A stretch of 24,701 nucleotides of DNA from CAMCQY01 sp044370415 (lineage in GTDB: Bacteria; Planctomycetota; Planctomycetia; Pirellulales; UBA1268). The position numbers and the translations under genes are program-made. The first letter of the stretch is position 1. The number at the start of each line of letters is the position of its first letter. The stretch spans positions 1 to 24,701 of the forward strand of contig JBILVO010000048.1 in NCBI GenBank assembly GCA_044370415.1. Reading direction: 5' to 3'. This document shows, piece after piece, positions 8,536 through 24,696 of the stretch. The notes beneath the pieces are model-generated. The model was not told the DNA's origin, did not search any database, and was given only the letters and a program-made list of their open reading frames with translations.

Positions 8536-8815
8536 GAGTGTCTGCCGATCACAGGGGGGGTGTGGGGTGATGGTTCGTGACGTCAGGTCTCGTATGTCTG
8601 CGTCGCAGCGCGGCCCTCCTGCCGGCCGTCGGCGTGGCCGCTGATCGCGACCTGTACCGTCTTCGCATTCGTGCCCGCCCTGGACGACTTCGCAGCGTAG
8701 CGACTGGCCCGGCCCGACGACAGCTGCCACGACTCTCACGGCTGCGATGCTTGGCCACGACGAGCAGTGCCCCGACGTGCCGGGCAACACGACGGCGTTC
8801 ATATATAGTGGTGCC
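8536..8815. other. Divergent intergenic region between transporter and response regulator
   Basis: 280 bp carrying the 5' sides of two divergent genes. The only plus-strand signal seen is the TATATA box near the right end. On the minus strand a short open frame ends in GRAATQTYET at about 8589 with GC-rich third positions, which could be the decayed end of a gene, but it has no start codon, ribosome binding site or recognised homology. No RNA gene seen. Confidence 0.3.
8802..8807 (+). promoter_or_regulatory. Candidate -10 box for a leaderless response-regulator mRNA
   Basis: TATATA at 8802-8807 is a rare AT-rich patch in this GC-rich DNA and sits 8 bp before the ATG at 8816, so transcription would begin at or next to the start codon. 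No Shine-Dalgarno sequence and no convincing -35 box are present. Confidence 0.4.
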
Positions 8816-9511
8816 ATGCCAACGCAGCCTTCCGCCCCACAGTCCCACCCGCTCCAGGTGCTCCTGGTCGAGGACGACGGGGCTTCGCGACGGACGCTCG
8901 CCGAATCCCTTCGCGCCGAGCAGTGCGTCGTCTTCGAGGCCGCCGACGGCGTCGTCGGCCTCGAGATCGCCGCCCGGGAGCCGCTGGACATCGTCGTGCT
9001 CGATCTCATGCTGCCACGGCTCGACGGCGAGCAGATGCTGGCCCGGCTACGACATGGCAACGACGTGCCGGTGATCGTGGTCTCGGCGAAGCAGAGCGAG
9101 GACGATCGGGTGACGGTGCTCGATCTCGGCGCCGACGACTATCTCGTGAAGCCGTTCACAGTGCGCGAACTGCTCGCCCGGATGCGCGCGGTGCTGCGTC
9201 GGAGCGACGCCACCCAGAGCGTGCTCACGCTCGGCGACGTCACCATCGATTTCGGCTCCAAGACGGCGCAGCGGGGCGACGAGAAGATCGTACTGACTCC
9301 AAAGGAGTTCGCGTTGCTCGTCCATCTGGCCCGGTGCCGCGGCCGGCTCGTGAGCCGTGAGGAACTCGACAGGGCGATCCACCCCGACGCCACGGAGCCT
9401 CGCGAGGACGTCAGCAACGTGGTGGACGTGCTCGTGCTGCGGCTGCGGCGAAAGCTTGGCCGCGATCTAATCTCGACCCGGCGCGGGCACGGCTTCATCA
9501 TCGAGTGCTGA
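8816..9511 (+). CDS. OmpR/PhoB-family response regulator
   Basis: 231 residues. The ATG at 8816 (MPTQPSAP) is preferred over an in-frame ATG at 8747 because the receiver domain starts at residue 13 and a -10-like TATATA lies just before it. Receiver domain about 13-125: acidic pocket E19-D20-D21, phospho-acceptor D63 (VVLDLMLPRLDG), switch residue S90 and K112 (LVKPF). Winged-helix DNA-binding domain about 133-231 with LTPKEFALLVHLA and a C-terminal LISTRRGHGFII hairpin, as in OmpR/PhoB. All phosphorelay residues are intact. The histidine kinase gene follows after 3 bp, so the two form a two-component pair. The regulon is unknown; the giant glycosidase downstream is one candidate by position. 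Confidence 0.95.
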   Translation: MPTQPSAPQSHPLQVLLVEDDGASRRTLAESLRAEQCVVFEAADGVVGLEIAAREPLDIVVLDLMLPRLDGEQMLARLRHGNDVPVIVVSAKQSEDDRVTVLDLGADDYLVKPFTVRELLARMRAVLRRSDATQSVLTLGDVTIDFGSKTAQRGDEKIVLTPKEFALLVHLARCRGRLVSREELDRAIHPDATEPREDVSNVVDVLVLRLRRKLGRDLISTRRGHGFIIEC

Positions 9512-9514
9512 CGG

Positions 9515-10981
9515 ATGCGAACGCGCTGGCTTCATTCACTGCGTTGGAGGCTCGCGGCGGGCTTCGGCCTGATCCTGCTGGCGATCGGCATCGGCGGTCG
9601 CTTCATCCATTACCGGCTCACCGTCGAACTCCTGGCCCGCGACCTCGACTCCCAGCTCCAGGCCCGGCTCGGAATGTTCGAGGCCGAGCGCCGCGTGGCC
9701 CCGACATCCGAGCGGCCGGCGGCCCGCACACCCGGCGATCCATCCTGGGCCGCCATCCGGCTGGCCAGCGACCGCAGGCCGTCGCTGCTGCTCCGGCTGT
9801 TCATGCCCGCCGAAGCCCATTCCGGGCTCCCGGATTCGGACCTGCGCTGGTTCGCCTCGGCGTGGGATGCCGGCGGCCGGCTCGTGGCATCTGCCGACCT
9901 GCCGCCCGGCCTTTCCTGGGATCCACGCTGGCTGGAGAGGATCGATCGGATCTGGACCGACGACGATCGTCGCCTGCGGCTGGCCGCATGCCGCGGCGAG
10001 GCCGAACCGCTGCTGCTCGTGGGGACGTCGCTCGACGTGCTGCGGGCGGCGGAGCGACAGGCACGGGTGTTTTACGTCTCGACGCTGGCCGTCGTCCTGC
10101 TGCTTCTCCTCGTCACGCTCTGGTTGATGCTCGGCAGGTTGCTGCAGCCGTTGCGGGCGATCACACGCACGGCGGATCACATCCGCCGCGGCCGTTTTGA
10201 CGAGCGGCTCGACCTGACCGTGGCCGACGACGAGATCGCGGGCATGGCTGCAACGATCAACGCCATGCTCGACCGGCTCCAGGAGGCCCGCGACAAACAG
10301 AGCCGGTTCAACGCGGATCTTGCCCACGAGGTGCTCGGGCCGGTGCATGCGATCCTGCTCGAGTCCGACGCCATCCTGCAGCGGCGGCAGGGGGCGCAGG
10401 ATGCCGAACGGCTGGCTACGATCCGCGGCCGCGCCGCCCGCATCGAGACGCTCTGCGAGGCGCTGCTGACGTATTCCCGTTCGCTCGCGGTCGGCGCGGC
10501 GGGCCTGCAGGCGATCGATCTCGAGCCGGTGGTCGACCTAGCCGCCGAGCAGGTCGCCCAGGCCGCCACTGGCCGGAATGTCACGATCCGTAACGACGTC
10601 GGCTCCGTCGTCGTGCGTGGCCAGCCGGACCTGCTGCAGCAGGTTTTCACGAACCTGCTGGCCAACGCCATCAGCCACAGCCCCCCGGGCGTGGAGGTCC
10701 GCATCGAGACCGAGAAGGGCCCCGACGGCTGCGGAATCCGCGTCATCGACCACGGGCCTGGCGTGTCTAGCGAGAATGCAGCGCGGATCTTCGACCGCTT
10801 CTTCTCGAGCCAGACGGCCGCAGGGCCGTCCGGCAGGAGCCACGGCGTCGGCCTTTCCCTCTCCCGCGAGATCATGCGCAGCCACGGCGGCGACATCGAC
10901 CTGCTGCCGACGCCGGGCGGCGGAGCCACCTTCGTGGCACGATTTCCGACCTGGACCGGCGCCGCTCGACCACGGCCCTAG
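9515..10981 (+). CDS. Membrane sensor histidine kinase
   Basis: 488 residues, starting 3 bp after the response regulator stop. Domain order: transmembrane helix about 14-29; a roughly 155-residue periplasmic sensor with no recognised fold; transmembrane helix about 187-206 (LAVVLLLLLVTLWLML); HAMP linker about 207-260; dimerisation/phospho-acceptor helix with H271 (FNADLAHEVLGP); and a HATPase domain with N-box N384 (QVFTNLLANAISHSP), G1 motif DHGPG (412-416), F-box FDRFF and G2 motif HGVGLSLS (443-450). The H-box reads LAHEVLGPVHAI instead of the usual SHELRTPL, yet H and E are kept. It should autophosphorylate and pass phosphate to the adjacent regulator. The stimulus is unknown. Its TAG stop is the second to fourth base of a dispersed repeat (CTAGCTGG...). 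Confidence 0.94.
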   Translation: MRTRWLHSLRWRLAAGFGLILLAIGIGGRFIHYRLTVELLARDLDSQLQARLGMFEAERRVAPTSERPAARTPGDPSWAAIRLASDRRPSLLLRLFMPAEAHSGLPDSDLRWFASAWDAGGRLVASADLPPGLSWDPRWLERIDRIWTDDDRRLRLAACRGEAEPLLLVGTSLDVLRAAERQARVFYVSTLAVVLLLLLVTLWLMLGRLLQPLRAITRTADHIRRGRFDERLDLTVADDEIAGMAATINAMLDRLQEARDKQSRFNADLAHEVLGPVHAILLESDAILQRRQGAQDAERLATIRGRAARIETLCEALLTYSRSLAVGAAGLQAIDLEPVVDLAAEQVAQAATGRNVTIRNDVGSVVVRGQPDLLQQVFTNLLANAISHSPPGVEVRIETEKGPDGCGIRVIDHGPGVSSENAARIFDRFFSSQTAAGPSGRSHGVGLSLSREIMRSHGGDIDLLPTPGGGATFVARFPTWTGAARPRP

Positions 10982-10997
10982 CTGGCTGTGGAAAAAG
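10978..10997 (+). repeat. Partial copy (left end) of the stop-codon-linked repeat
   Basis: The 20 bases here, beginning CTAGCTGGCTGTGG and continuing AAAAAG, are identical to the left end of the full copy at 24389 and differ by one base from the copy at 18141. The T-A-G is the stop codon of the histidine kinase. After base 10997 the sequence departs from the full copies, and no matching right end is found downstream. Confidence 0.75.
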
Positions 10998-10998
10998 A

Positions 10999-11048
10999 CC
11001 TGCGAGCGCCCCTCCGTCGGAGGGTGACCTGGCGGGGATCGTCGCAGG
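10999..11048 (+). other. Nested hairpin after the histidine kinase
   Basis: CCTGCGA (10999-11005) pairs with TCGCAGG (11042-11048) and encloses a hairpin CCCTC/GAGGG (11010-11014 with 11020-11024; the dyad extends to CCCTCCG/CGGAGGG). It occupies the place held by the hairpins of the full repeat copies. It may end transcription or protect the mRNA 3' end. The spacer 10982-11334 has no gene that I can support. Confidence 0.45.
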
Positions 11049-11084
11049 CGTGTCCCGACCATGCGGTGGCCACCGTACCAACGT

Positions 11085-11109
11085 GTCCAGTCGCCGGACC
11101 CTTTTTTTT
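11085..11109 (+). terminator. Possible intrinsic terminator with an 8-T run
   Basis: A short stem GTCC (11085-11088) / GGAC (11096-11099) is followed after two C by eight T (11102-11109), the longest T-run in this GC-rich spacer. A 12-bp perfect palindrome CGGTGGCCACCG lies just upstream at 11064-11075. The stem is only 4 bp, so the call is tentative. It would insulate the giant gene from the two-component operon. Confidence 0.4.
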
Positions 11110-11295
11110 CGGCCTCGGATCGGCTGCGGGCATGTACGGCGCCTGAACCGTCCATGAACGGCGGATGAACGGCAGTGATGGCACCCGCGTTTTTCGCGGC
11201 TGCACTTAGGCTCCCGAGACCGGCGGCCAAGACGGCAAGTCGGGCACCGGTTCGCACTGCTGTCCGTCGCGCAGTGCCGAGCCGTACAGATTCCA

Positions 11296-11313
11296 GCGGT
11301 TGGGGGCAACCGC
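11296..11313 (+). promoter_or_regulatory. 5'-UTR hairpin just before the giant glycosidase gene
   Basis: GCGGTTG (11296-11302) pairs perfectly with CAACCGC (11307-11313) over a GGGG loop. It ends about 10 bp before the AAGGGA ribosome binding site and 21 bp before the ATG, a place where it could affect ribosome access or mRNA stability. Function inferred from position only. Confidence 0.35.
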
Positions 11314-11334
11314 AGGACGTGAAAGGGACATCCC

Positions 11335-18140
<6,806 letters not shown>

Positions 18141-18144
<4 letters not shown>

Positions 18145-18267
18145 CTGGCTGTGGAAAGAGCCCTCCCTGGCCTTTTTCCACGGGGGCGAGCGGTGAAAAA
18201 GCCGAAGGTTTTCACCGCTCGCTGCCGCCGCCTTCAGCGGCGGATGACTGCATCCACGGCCGCCTAG
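18141..18267 (+). repeat. Full copy of the stop-codon-linked structured repeat (127 bp)
   Basis: It begins and ends with CTAG. The left end TAGCTGGCTGTGGA and the inverted right end TAGGCGGCCGTGGA match at 11 of 14 positions. Four hairpins: GTGGAAAGAG/CTTTTTCCAC near the left end; a perfect 14-bp stem 18186-18199 with 18209-18222 (GCGAGCGGTGAAAA); CCGCCGC/GCGGCGG at 18225-18243; GGATG/CATCC at 18242-18255. The T-A-G at 18142-18144 is the stop of the giant glycosidase. It lies between convergent genes and probably ends or protects the transcript (inference). Confidence 0.85.
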
Positions 18268-18299
18268 CCCTCCCGTGGTGGCCCGCCCCGCATTCAGGA

Positions 18300-18316
18300 A
18301 CGTGGCTCGGCCACGT
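18300..18316 (-). terminator. Hairpin after truB
   Basis: ACGTGGC (18300-18306) pairs with GCCACGT (18310-18316) over a 3-nt loop, 6 bp after the truB stop on the minus strand. No T-run follows. Likely a 3'-end hairpin, with modest certainty as a terminator. Confidence 0.5.
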
Positions 18317-18321
18317 GCCTG

Positions 18322-19218
18322 TCAGCCCGCGCCCTGAAAATTCGGCCGCAGCCGGTAGCCGCCGGCGTCGAGACGCTTGAGGATGCCGACGAGCTCGCCG
18401 CTTGCGTCGAGCGCGGCGATCGCCGGTGCCTCGGGCAGCTGCATCGGCCGGGCCGGCAGCGGCAGGAGAAAACCACGGACGGCCAACAGAAGCACGTCGG
18501 CATCGAGCGTCGTACAGGGCAGATGCGCGACGGCCTTGGCCGGCGGCAGGAGCAGCTCGCGGACGGTCTGCGGATCGATCGCGTCGAGCAGCGCGCACGC
18601 GTGAAGAGCGAACGGCCCCACCGCCGTCCGCACGAGCGACTCCATCACGCCCCGCGTGCCGAGGCTCTCCGCCAGATCGCGGCCGATCGCCCGCACGAAC
18701 GTGCCCGACGAGCACTCGATCTCGACGTCCAGCCGCGGCCATTCGTAGCCCATGATCTCCAGCCGATCGATCCGCACCGGCTTGGGCTCGAGCACGACAG
18801 GCTTTCCCTTCCGGGCCAGCCGATACGCCCGCCTGCCGTCGACGTGCACGGCCGAATAATCGCACGGCCGTTGGAGGATGTCGCCACGAAACGTCGCGAC
18901 CGCGGCCTCCACCGCGGACAGCGTGGGCCGCACCGGGTCGGGCTCCTCCTCGACAGGCGTCTCGAGGTCGTCCGACGGGCTCGAACGGCCCAGCAGGAAC
19001 GTCGCGGCATACCGTTTCGGCAGCTCGTGCAGGTAGTCGACGAGCTTCGTGGCATGGCCCACGCAGACGATCACCACGCCGCGGGCGAGCGGATCGAGCG
19101 TGCCGGCGTGCCCCACGGCCTTCGTGCCGAGCGCCCGCGACACGACGTCCACCACGCCCCGCGACGAGATGCCGGCCGGCTTGTCGACCGGGATGACGCC
19201 GCTCTCAGGACATTTCAT
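18322..19218 (-). CDS. truB: tRNA pseudouridine(55) synthase TruB
   Basis: 298 residues on the minus strand from the ATG at 19218. TruB makes pseudouridine 55 in the T-loop of tRNAs in the cytoplasm. Visible: N-terminal GVIPVDKPAGISSRGVVDVV, the catalytic motif GHAGTLDPLARGV with D42 as the nucleophile, LPKRYAATFLLG, and ECSSGTFVRAIGRDLAE, all diagnostic of the family. The C-terminal part (about 230-298) is a PUA-like tail ending near RPNFQGAG. Its start overlaps the stop of the MmgE/PrpD gene by ATGA, so it is expected to be translated from the same mRNA, rather than next to rbfA/infB as is common in bacteria. No odd residues seen. Confidence 0.95.
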   Translation of the reverse strand: MKCPESGVIPVDKPAGISSRGVVDVVSRALGTKAVGHAGTLDPLARGVVIVCVGHATKLVDYLHELPKRYAATFLLGRSSPSDDLETPVEEEPDPVRPTLSAVEAAVATFRGDILQRPCDYSAVHVDGRRAYRLARKGKPVVLEPKPVRIDRLEIMGYEWPRLDVEIECSSGTFVRAIGRDLAESLGTRGVMESLVRTAVGPFALHACALLDAIDPQTVRELLLPPAKAVAHLPCTTLDADVLLLAVRGFLLPLPARPMQLPEAPAIAALDASGELVGILKRLDAGGYRLRPNFQGAG

Positions 19219-20795
19219 CGATCGCCCAGGCCGTGGATGGGGAATGCGTACAGTTCCGCCACCTCGGCTGCACTGCGGCCCGCCAGGCGGATCCGCTCGC
19301 GGAGCCGGCGCGGGTCGTCGACCGCCCCGGCGACGAGCCGGTCGAACTTGAGGGCCACGACATCCGCCGTGCGGGCCGGATCGGACCGGGCGTGACCGAG
19401 CGGATGCTGCACGAGCCCGCCGCCGAGCGACCCGAGCGACGCGTGCTCGATCGTCACGCTCGTCGGAATCCCGTCGGGGTAGAGCCGATCGTAGTCCGGG
19501 CCGCCGTGCTCGATCACGATCCTGTCGATGAGGCTGCCCACCGCCGGATCCCGGATGGCGGCGTCGGCATAGTCGTCGGGCAGGAGCATAAGGCCCTCCC
19601 AGCCGGGTGGACCTCCCGCAGTTGCGGCACCGGCCTTGAGGAGCGTCTTCGCCAGGATGTATGGCAGCGAATGGTCGGCCGACTGCCGGGTCGTGGGCGT
19701 TCGCTTGGCGGGGTCGGCGATGATCGAATAGGCAGGCTCGTAGATCTGCACGCGGATCGTACGCACCCGGTCGAGGTCGCCGGCGAGCGCTGGATGCGCG
19801 GTTAGCAGATCGACGATCGCCTGGAGCGCGCCGGCCGACTGATGCTCGTAGAGGCCGAGCTTGAAGTGCATGGCATGGATCGCGAAGGCGTCGCCGTCGA
19901 CGCCGAGCTCGAGATCGAACGGGCTCTCGCCGGCGGGGCAGGGCTCGTTGAGCCGGTAGATCGCCAGCGGATTGCGAAACACGTCCTGCGGCCCCTGGAA
20001 GCCGGCCAGCGCCCGTCGCGCGCTCATCACGGCAGCCTCCGCGGCGAGCGCCGCCGACGCCCCCTTGCTGTCGGAGAGCTGATGGCCGGCCCGGATCGCG
20101 CGGTAGGGAACGTAGTGGGCCACCACCATGCCGATCGCCGACTCGACCTGCTCCTCCGTGCCCCCCAGCGCCGCCGCATAGGCCGCCGCGGAGGCGACGG
20201 CACCGTGGTGCACATGGTCGATCGCGTACTTTCGCAGCGCGAAGACCTCGGCGAGGCGGCCGCGGATCTCGTCGATGAGGAGCATGACGCGGAGCGTGGC
20301 ATCGCCGTCGAGGACCGCCTCCCGAGCGGCGGCCAGGGCCACCGGATAGAAGTCGTTGTGGCCAAACTCCCCGGCGATCCGGCCCTTCGCGGCGTCGTAG
20401 CCGAAGTTGGTGCCGTTGGAATCCCACTCGCGGACAGCCGACGCGTTGGCGGCGACCGCCTTCTCCACGAGACAGGGCCTGGCCGACCCGAAACAGACCG
20501 CCCCCCGGCTGCCCGCCGCGGCCGCGATGGCCAACGCCTCGCGCCGCAGCACCGTGGGGGCGTTGGCGCCGTGGGCCAGCGCCGAGACACCGCAGCCGAC
20601 GCTGTCGAGATGGAACCGCTCCAGCAGGTCGAGCGTGGCCCGGCCGATCGGCCGGGGCGCCCGCAGGAAGTCGATGGAGTAACGGGCCAGGAGACGGGCC
20701 TGGTTGTCGCGGCGGGGAAGTGTCACGGTCGCACCGGGCCCGGGCTCGCCGGGCCGGCTGCGATCCTGCTGTGCGGAGTGCATGGCGGAATGCAT
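19215..20795 (-). CDS. MmgE/PrpD family protein (2-methylcitrate dehydratase-like)
   Basis: 526 residues from the ATG at 20795; a second in-frame ATG at 20783 is also possible and no strong Shine-Dalgarno sequence decides between them. MmgE/PrpD proteins include 2-methylcitrate dehydratase, cis-aconitate decarboxylase and iminodisuccinate epimerase. Visible family features: N-terminal helical part with FHLDSVGCGVSALAHG (61-76), then VAANASAVREWDSNGTNFGYD (114-134), where the usual Asp-rich active-site loop lies, HNDFYPVALAAA (146-157), and KYAIDHVHHGAVASAAAYAA (189-208). The protein is somewhat longer than typical members (about 450-480). No prpB or prpC lies nearby, so a methylcitrate-cycle role is not supported by context. 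Its stop overlaps the truB start. Family firm, reaction open. Confidence 0.85.
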   Translation of the reverse strand: MHSAMHSAQQDRSRPGEPGPGATVTLPRRDNQARLLARYSIDFLRAPRPIGRATLDLLERFHLDSVGCGVSALAHGANAPTVLRREALAIAAAAGSRGAVCFGSARPCLVEKAVAANASAVREWDSNGTNFGYDAAKGRIAGEFGHNDFYPVALAAAREAVLDGDATLRVMLLIDEIRGRLAEVFALRKYAIDHVHHGAVASAAAYAAALGGTEEQVESAIGMVVAHYVPYRAIRAGHQLSDSKGASAALAAEAAVMSARRALAGFQGPQDVFRNPLAIYRLNEPCPAGESPFDLELGVDGDAFAIHAMHFKLGLYEHQSAGALQAIVDLLTAHPALAGDLDRVRTIRVQIYEPAYSIIADPAKRTPTTRQSADHSLPYILAKTLLKAGAATAGGPPGWEGLMLLPDDYADAAIRDPAVGSLIDRIVIEHGGPDYDRLYPDGIPTSVTIEHASLGSLGGGLVQHPLGHARSDPARTADVVALKFDRLVAGAVDDPRRLRERIRLAGRSAAEVAELYAFPIHGLGDR

Positions 20796-20915
20796 GGGTG
20801 GTGGTCCGTTCCTGGCCGGGTTTTGCCTCGACCAGTCCCGCACGTTGTACCCGAGGCCGTGGCATCGCGCCGCCTCCCGACCTGGCTGGCCGTGCCGATC
20901 CGAGCGGACGACCGT

Positions 20916-20921
20916 TACACT
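20916..20921 (+). promoter_or_regulatory. Candidate -10 box for a leaderless kinase-hemL mRNA
   Basis: TACACT (within TTACACT) ends 7 bp before the ATG at 20929, placing the transcript start at or beside the start codon. No Shine-Dalgarno sequence is present. The site lies in the 133-bp divergent spacer shared with the MmgE/PrpD-truB operon. Confidence 0.4.
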
Positions 20922-20928
20922 GTCATCC

Positions 20929-23045
<2,117 letters not shown>

Positions 23046-23049
<4 letters not shown>

Positions 23050-24392
23050 CGCCCATGCCCGCCGCACCCCACGACATCCATGCCGACCGCCGCACCGCCA
23101 GCCGGGCCGCCTTCGCCCGCGCCCACGGCCTGATCCCCGGCGGTGTCAACTCGCCGGCACGGGCCTTCGGCGGTGTCGGCGGCGAGCCGATCTTTTTTGC
23201 GCGGGCGGACGGCCAGCGGCTCACCGACATCGACGGCAACACCTACCTCGACTACATCGGCTCCTGGGGCCCGATGATCCTGGGCCACCGGCATCCGCGC
23301 GTGGTGGCCGCGATCGCCGCCGCGCTCGAAACCGGCACGAGCTACGGCGCGCCGACCGAGGCCGAGAGCCGGCTGGCGGAGCTCATCATCGCGGCCGTGC
23401 CGGGCATCGAGAAGGTGCGGATGGTCAGCTCGGGCACCGAGGCGGCGATGAGCGCGGTGCGGCTGGCCCGCGGCTTCACTGGCCGCGACGTCCTCATCAA
23501 GTTCGCCGGCAACTACCACGGCCACGTCGACAGCCTGCTCGTCGCCGCTGGCTCGTCCGCCGCCACGCTCGGCGCGCCCAACTCCCCGGGCGTGACCGCC
23601 GGCACGGCCCGCGACACGCTCGTCCTGGAATACAACGACACCGCCGCGCTCGAGAACGTGTTTCGCACGAGAGGCGACTCGATCGCCGCCGTCCTCATGG
23701 AGCCTGTCGTCGGCAACATGGGACTCGTCGTTCCGTCGCGGGAGTTCCTCGACGCCGCACGGCGGCTCACGCAGGCCAAAGGCGCGCTCCTCGTCTTCGA
23801 CGAGGTGATGACCGGGTTCCGGCTCGCCTACGGCGGCGCCCAGGAGGTGCTCGGCGTCACGCCAGACCTGACGACGCTCGGCAAGATCGTCGGAGGAGGC
23901 CTGCCGCTGGGTGCCTACGGCGGCCGCCGCGACGTCATGGACCACGTGCTGCCGGCGGGCAAGGTCTTCCAGGCCGGCACGCTCTCCGGAAACCCGTTGG
24001 CGGTGGCCGCCGGCACGGCCACGCTCGAGGAGCTCCGCGACCATCCGCCCTACGCCCAGCTCGAGCGGCACGGTGCGCGGCTCGAGGCGGGCTTCCGCGC
24101 CGCGGCGGCCCGGGCAGGCATCACCACCTGGATCGCCCGCATGGGCAGCATGATGACGATGTTCTTCCAGCCGGGCGCCGAGGCGTTTCCGGTGACCGGC
24201 TGGCAGACCGCCTCGAAGAGCGACACGGCCCGCTACGCCGCCTTCTTCTGGGGCATGATCGACCGCGGCAGCTACCTGCCGTGCAGCCAGTACGAGGCGC
24301 TCTTCTTCTCGAGCCGGCACACCGACGCCGACATCGAGGCGACGATCGCGGCGGCCGACGAGGTGCTCGCCGGCCTCGTGCCGCACAGCTAG
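23046..24392 (+). CDS. hemL: Glutamate-1-semialdehyde 2,1-aminomutase
   Basis: 448 residues, starting at the ATGA overlap with the kinase (ATG 23046; an in-frame ATG at 23055 is an alternative). HemL converts glutamate-1-semialdehyde to 5-aminolevulinate with PLP in the C5 route of haem synthesis. Diagnostic features: IPGGVNSPARAFGGVGG (30-46), a DGNTYLDYIGSWGPMILGH stretch (63-81), SSGTEAAMSAVRLARGFT (128-145), NYHGHVD (156-162), D252 in FDEVMTGFR that contacts the PLP ring nitrogen, and the Schiff-base lysine K280 (TLGKIVGGGLPLGAYGG). Length is slightly above typical (about 430). The TAG stop is embedded in the repeat at 24389. Co-expression with a Ser/Thr kinase is implied by the overlap and is unusual for hemL. 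Confidence 0.95.
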
Positions 24393-24511
24393 CTGGCTGT
24401 GGAAAAAGCCCTCCCTGGCCTTTTTCCACGCGGGCGAGCGGCGAGAAAGCCGAGGTTTTTCGCGCTCGCTGCCGCCGTCTCCAGCGGATGACTGTATCCA
24501 CGGGCTCCTAG
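24389..24511 (+). repeat. Full copy of the stop-codon-linked structured repeat (123 bp)
   Basis: Begins and ends with CTAG; left end TAGCTGGCTGTGGA and inverted right end TAGGAGCCCGTGGA match at 10 of 14 positions. Its first hairpin GTGGAAAAAG/CTTTTTCCAC is perfect. Its second stem (24434-24448 with 24556-minus-100, i.e. 24456-24469) keeps the pairing of the copy at 18141 despite changes: one T-A pair there is C-G here, with one bulged G and one G-T pair. The fourth stem is GGATG/TATCC. T-A-G at 24390-24392 is the hemL stop. Confidence 0.85.
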
Positions 24512-24548
24512 CGCCCATGCGAGCCCGCTGCAGCAACGACCTGGCACT

Positions 24549-24589
24549 CTGCGGCAACCTGACCCGCTGCGGAAACCTGCCCCGCTGTG
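24549..24589. repeat. Short tandem repeat, 18-bp unit
   Basis: Two 18-bp units (24549-24566 and 24567-24584) of the form CTGCGGnAACCTGnCCCG match at 16 of 18 positions and are followed by a partial third (CTGTG). A degenerate related block, CTGCAGCAACGACCTG, lies just upstream from 24528. It sits before an expected downstream gene and could be an operator. Confidence 0.5.
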
Positions 24590-24640
24590 AAGACGGGCAG
24601 CCGGGATCGGCGGAAGCTCGACGAGCCTGGAGGATTTCGC

Positions 24641-24664
24641 ATGTCCACGACGCATGCAGCGTGA
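24641..24664 (+). CDS. Possible 7-codon leader peptide
   Basis: ATG at 24641 opens a short frame (MSTTHAA, TGA at 24662-24664) with a strong GGAGG (24629-24633) 7 nt before it. It precedes the Shine-Dalgarno sequence of the next gene by about 27 bp. It may be an upstream regulatory frame, or the GGAGG may be chance. Confidence 0.25.
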   Translation: MSTTHAA

Positions 24665-24690
24665 AAGGCCGTCGCGCGAAATCATCCCGC

Positions 24691-24696
24691 GAGGAG
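24691..24696 (+). promoter_or_regulatory. Ribosome binding site of a gene starting beyond the window
   Basis: GAGGAG at 24691-24696 is followed by ACTTC at the window edge, so a start codon is expected within a few bases to the right. The rest of 24512-24701 holds only the tandem repeat and the possible leader frame. Confidence 0.45.

Noticed and set aside
8584..8740. Decayed gene on the minus strand in the transporter/regulator spacer
   Set aside because: A short frame ending in QTYET has GC-rich third positions but no start, ribosome binding site or recognisable family, so it is mentioned only in the region description.
8536..9060. N-terminal extension of the BASS transporter up to 9060
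   Set aside because: It overlaps the response regulator on the other strand and has no membrane or BASS features; the start at 8535 gives the normal length.
19219..20865. Minus-strand open frame running upstream of truB for several hundred codons in the truB frame
   Set aside because: Only the part from 19218 resembles TruB; the upstream part is an out-of-frame reading of the MmgE/PrpD gene.
20704..20928. 75-codon N-terminal extension of the Ser/Thr kinase
   Set aside because: It crosses the divergent promoter and the start of the MmgE/PrpD gene, and kinase homology starts just after the ATG at 20929.
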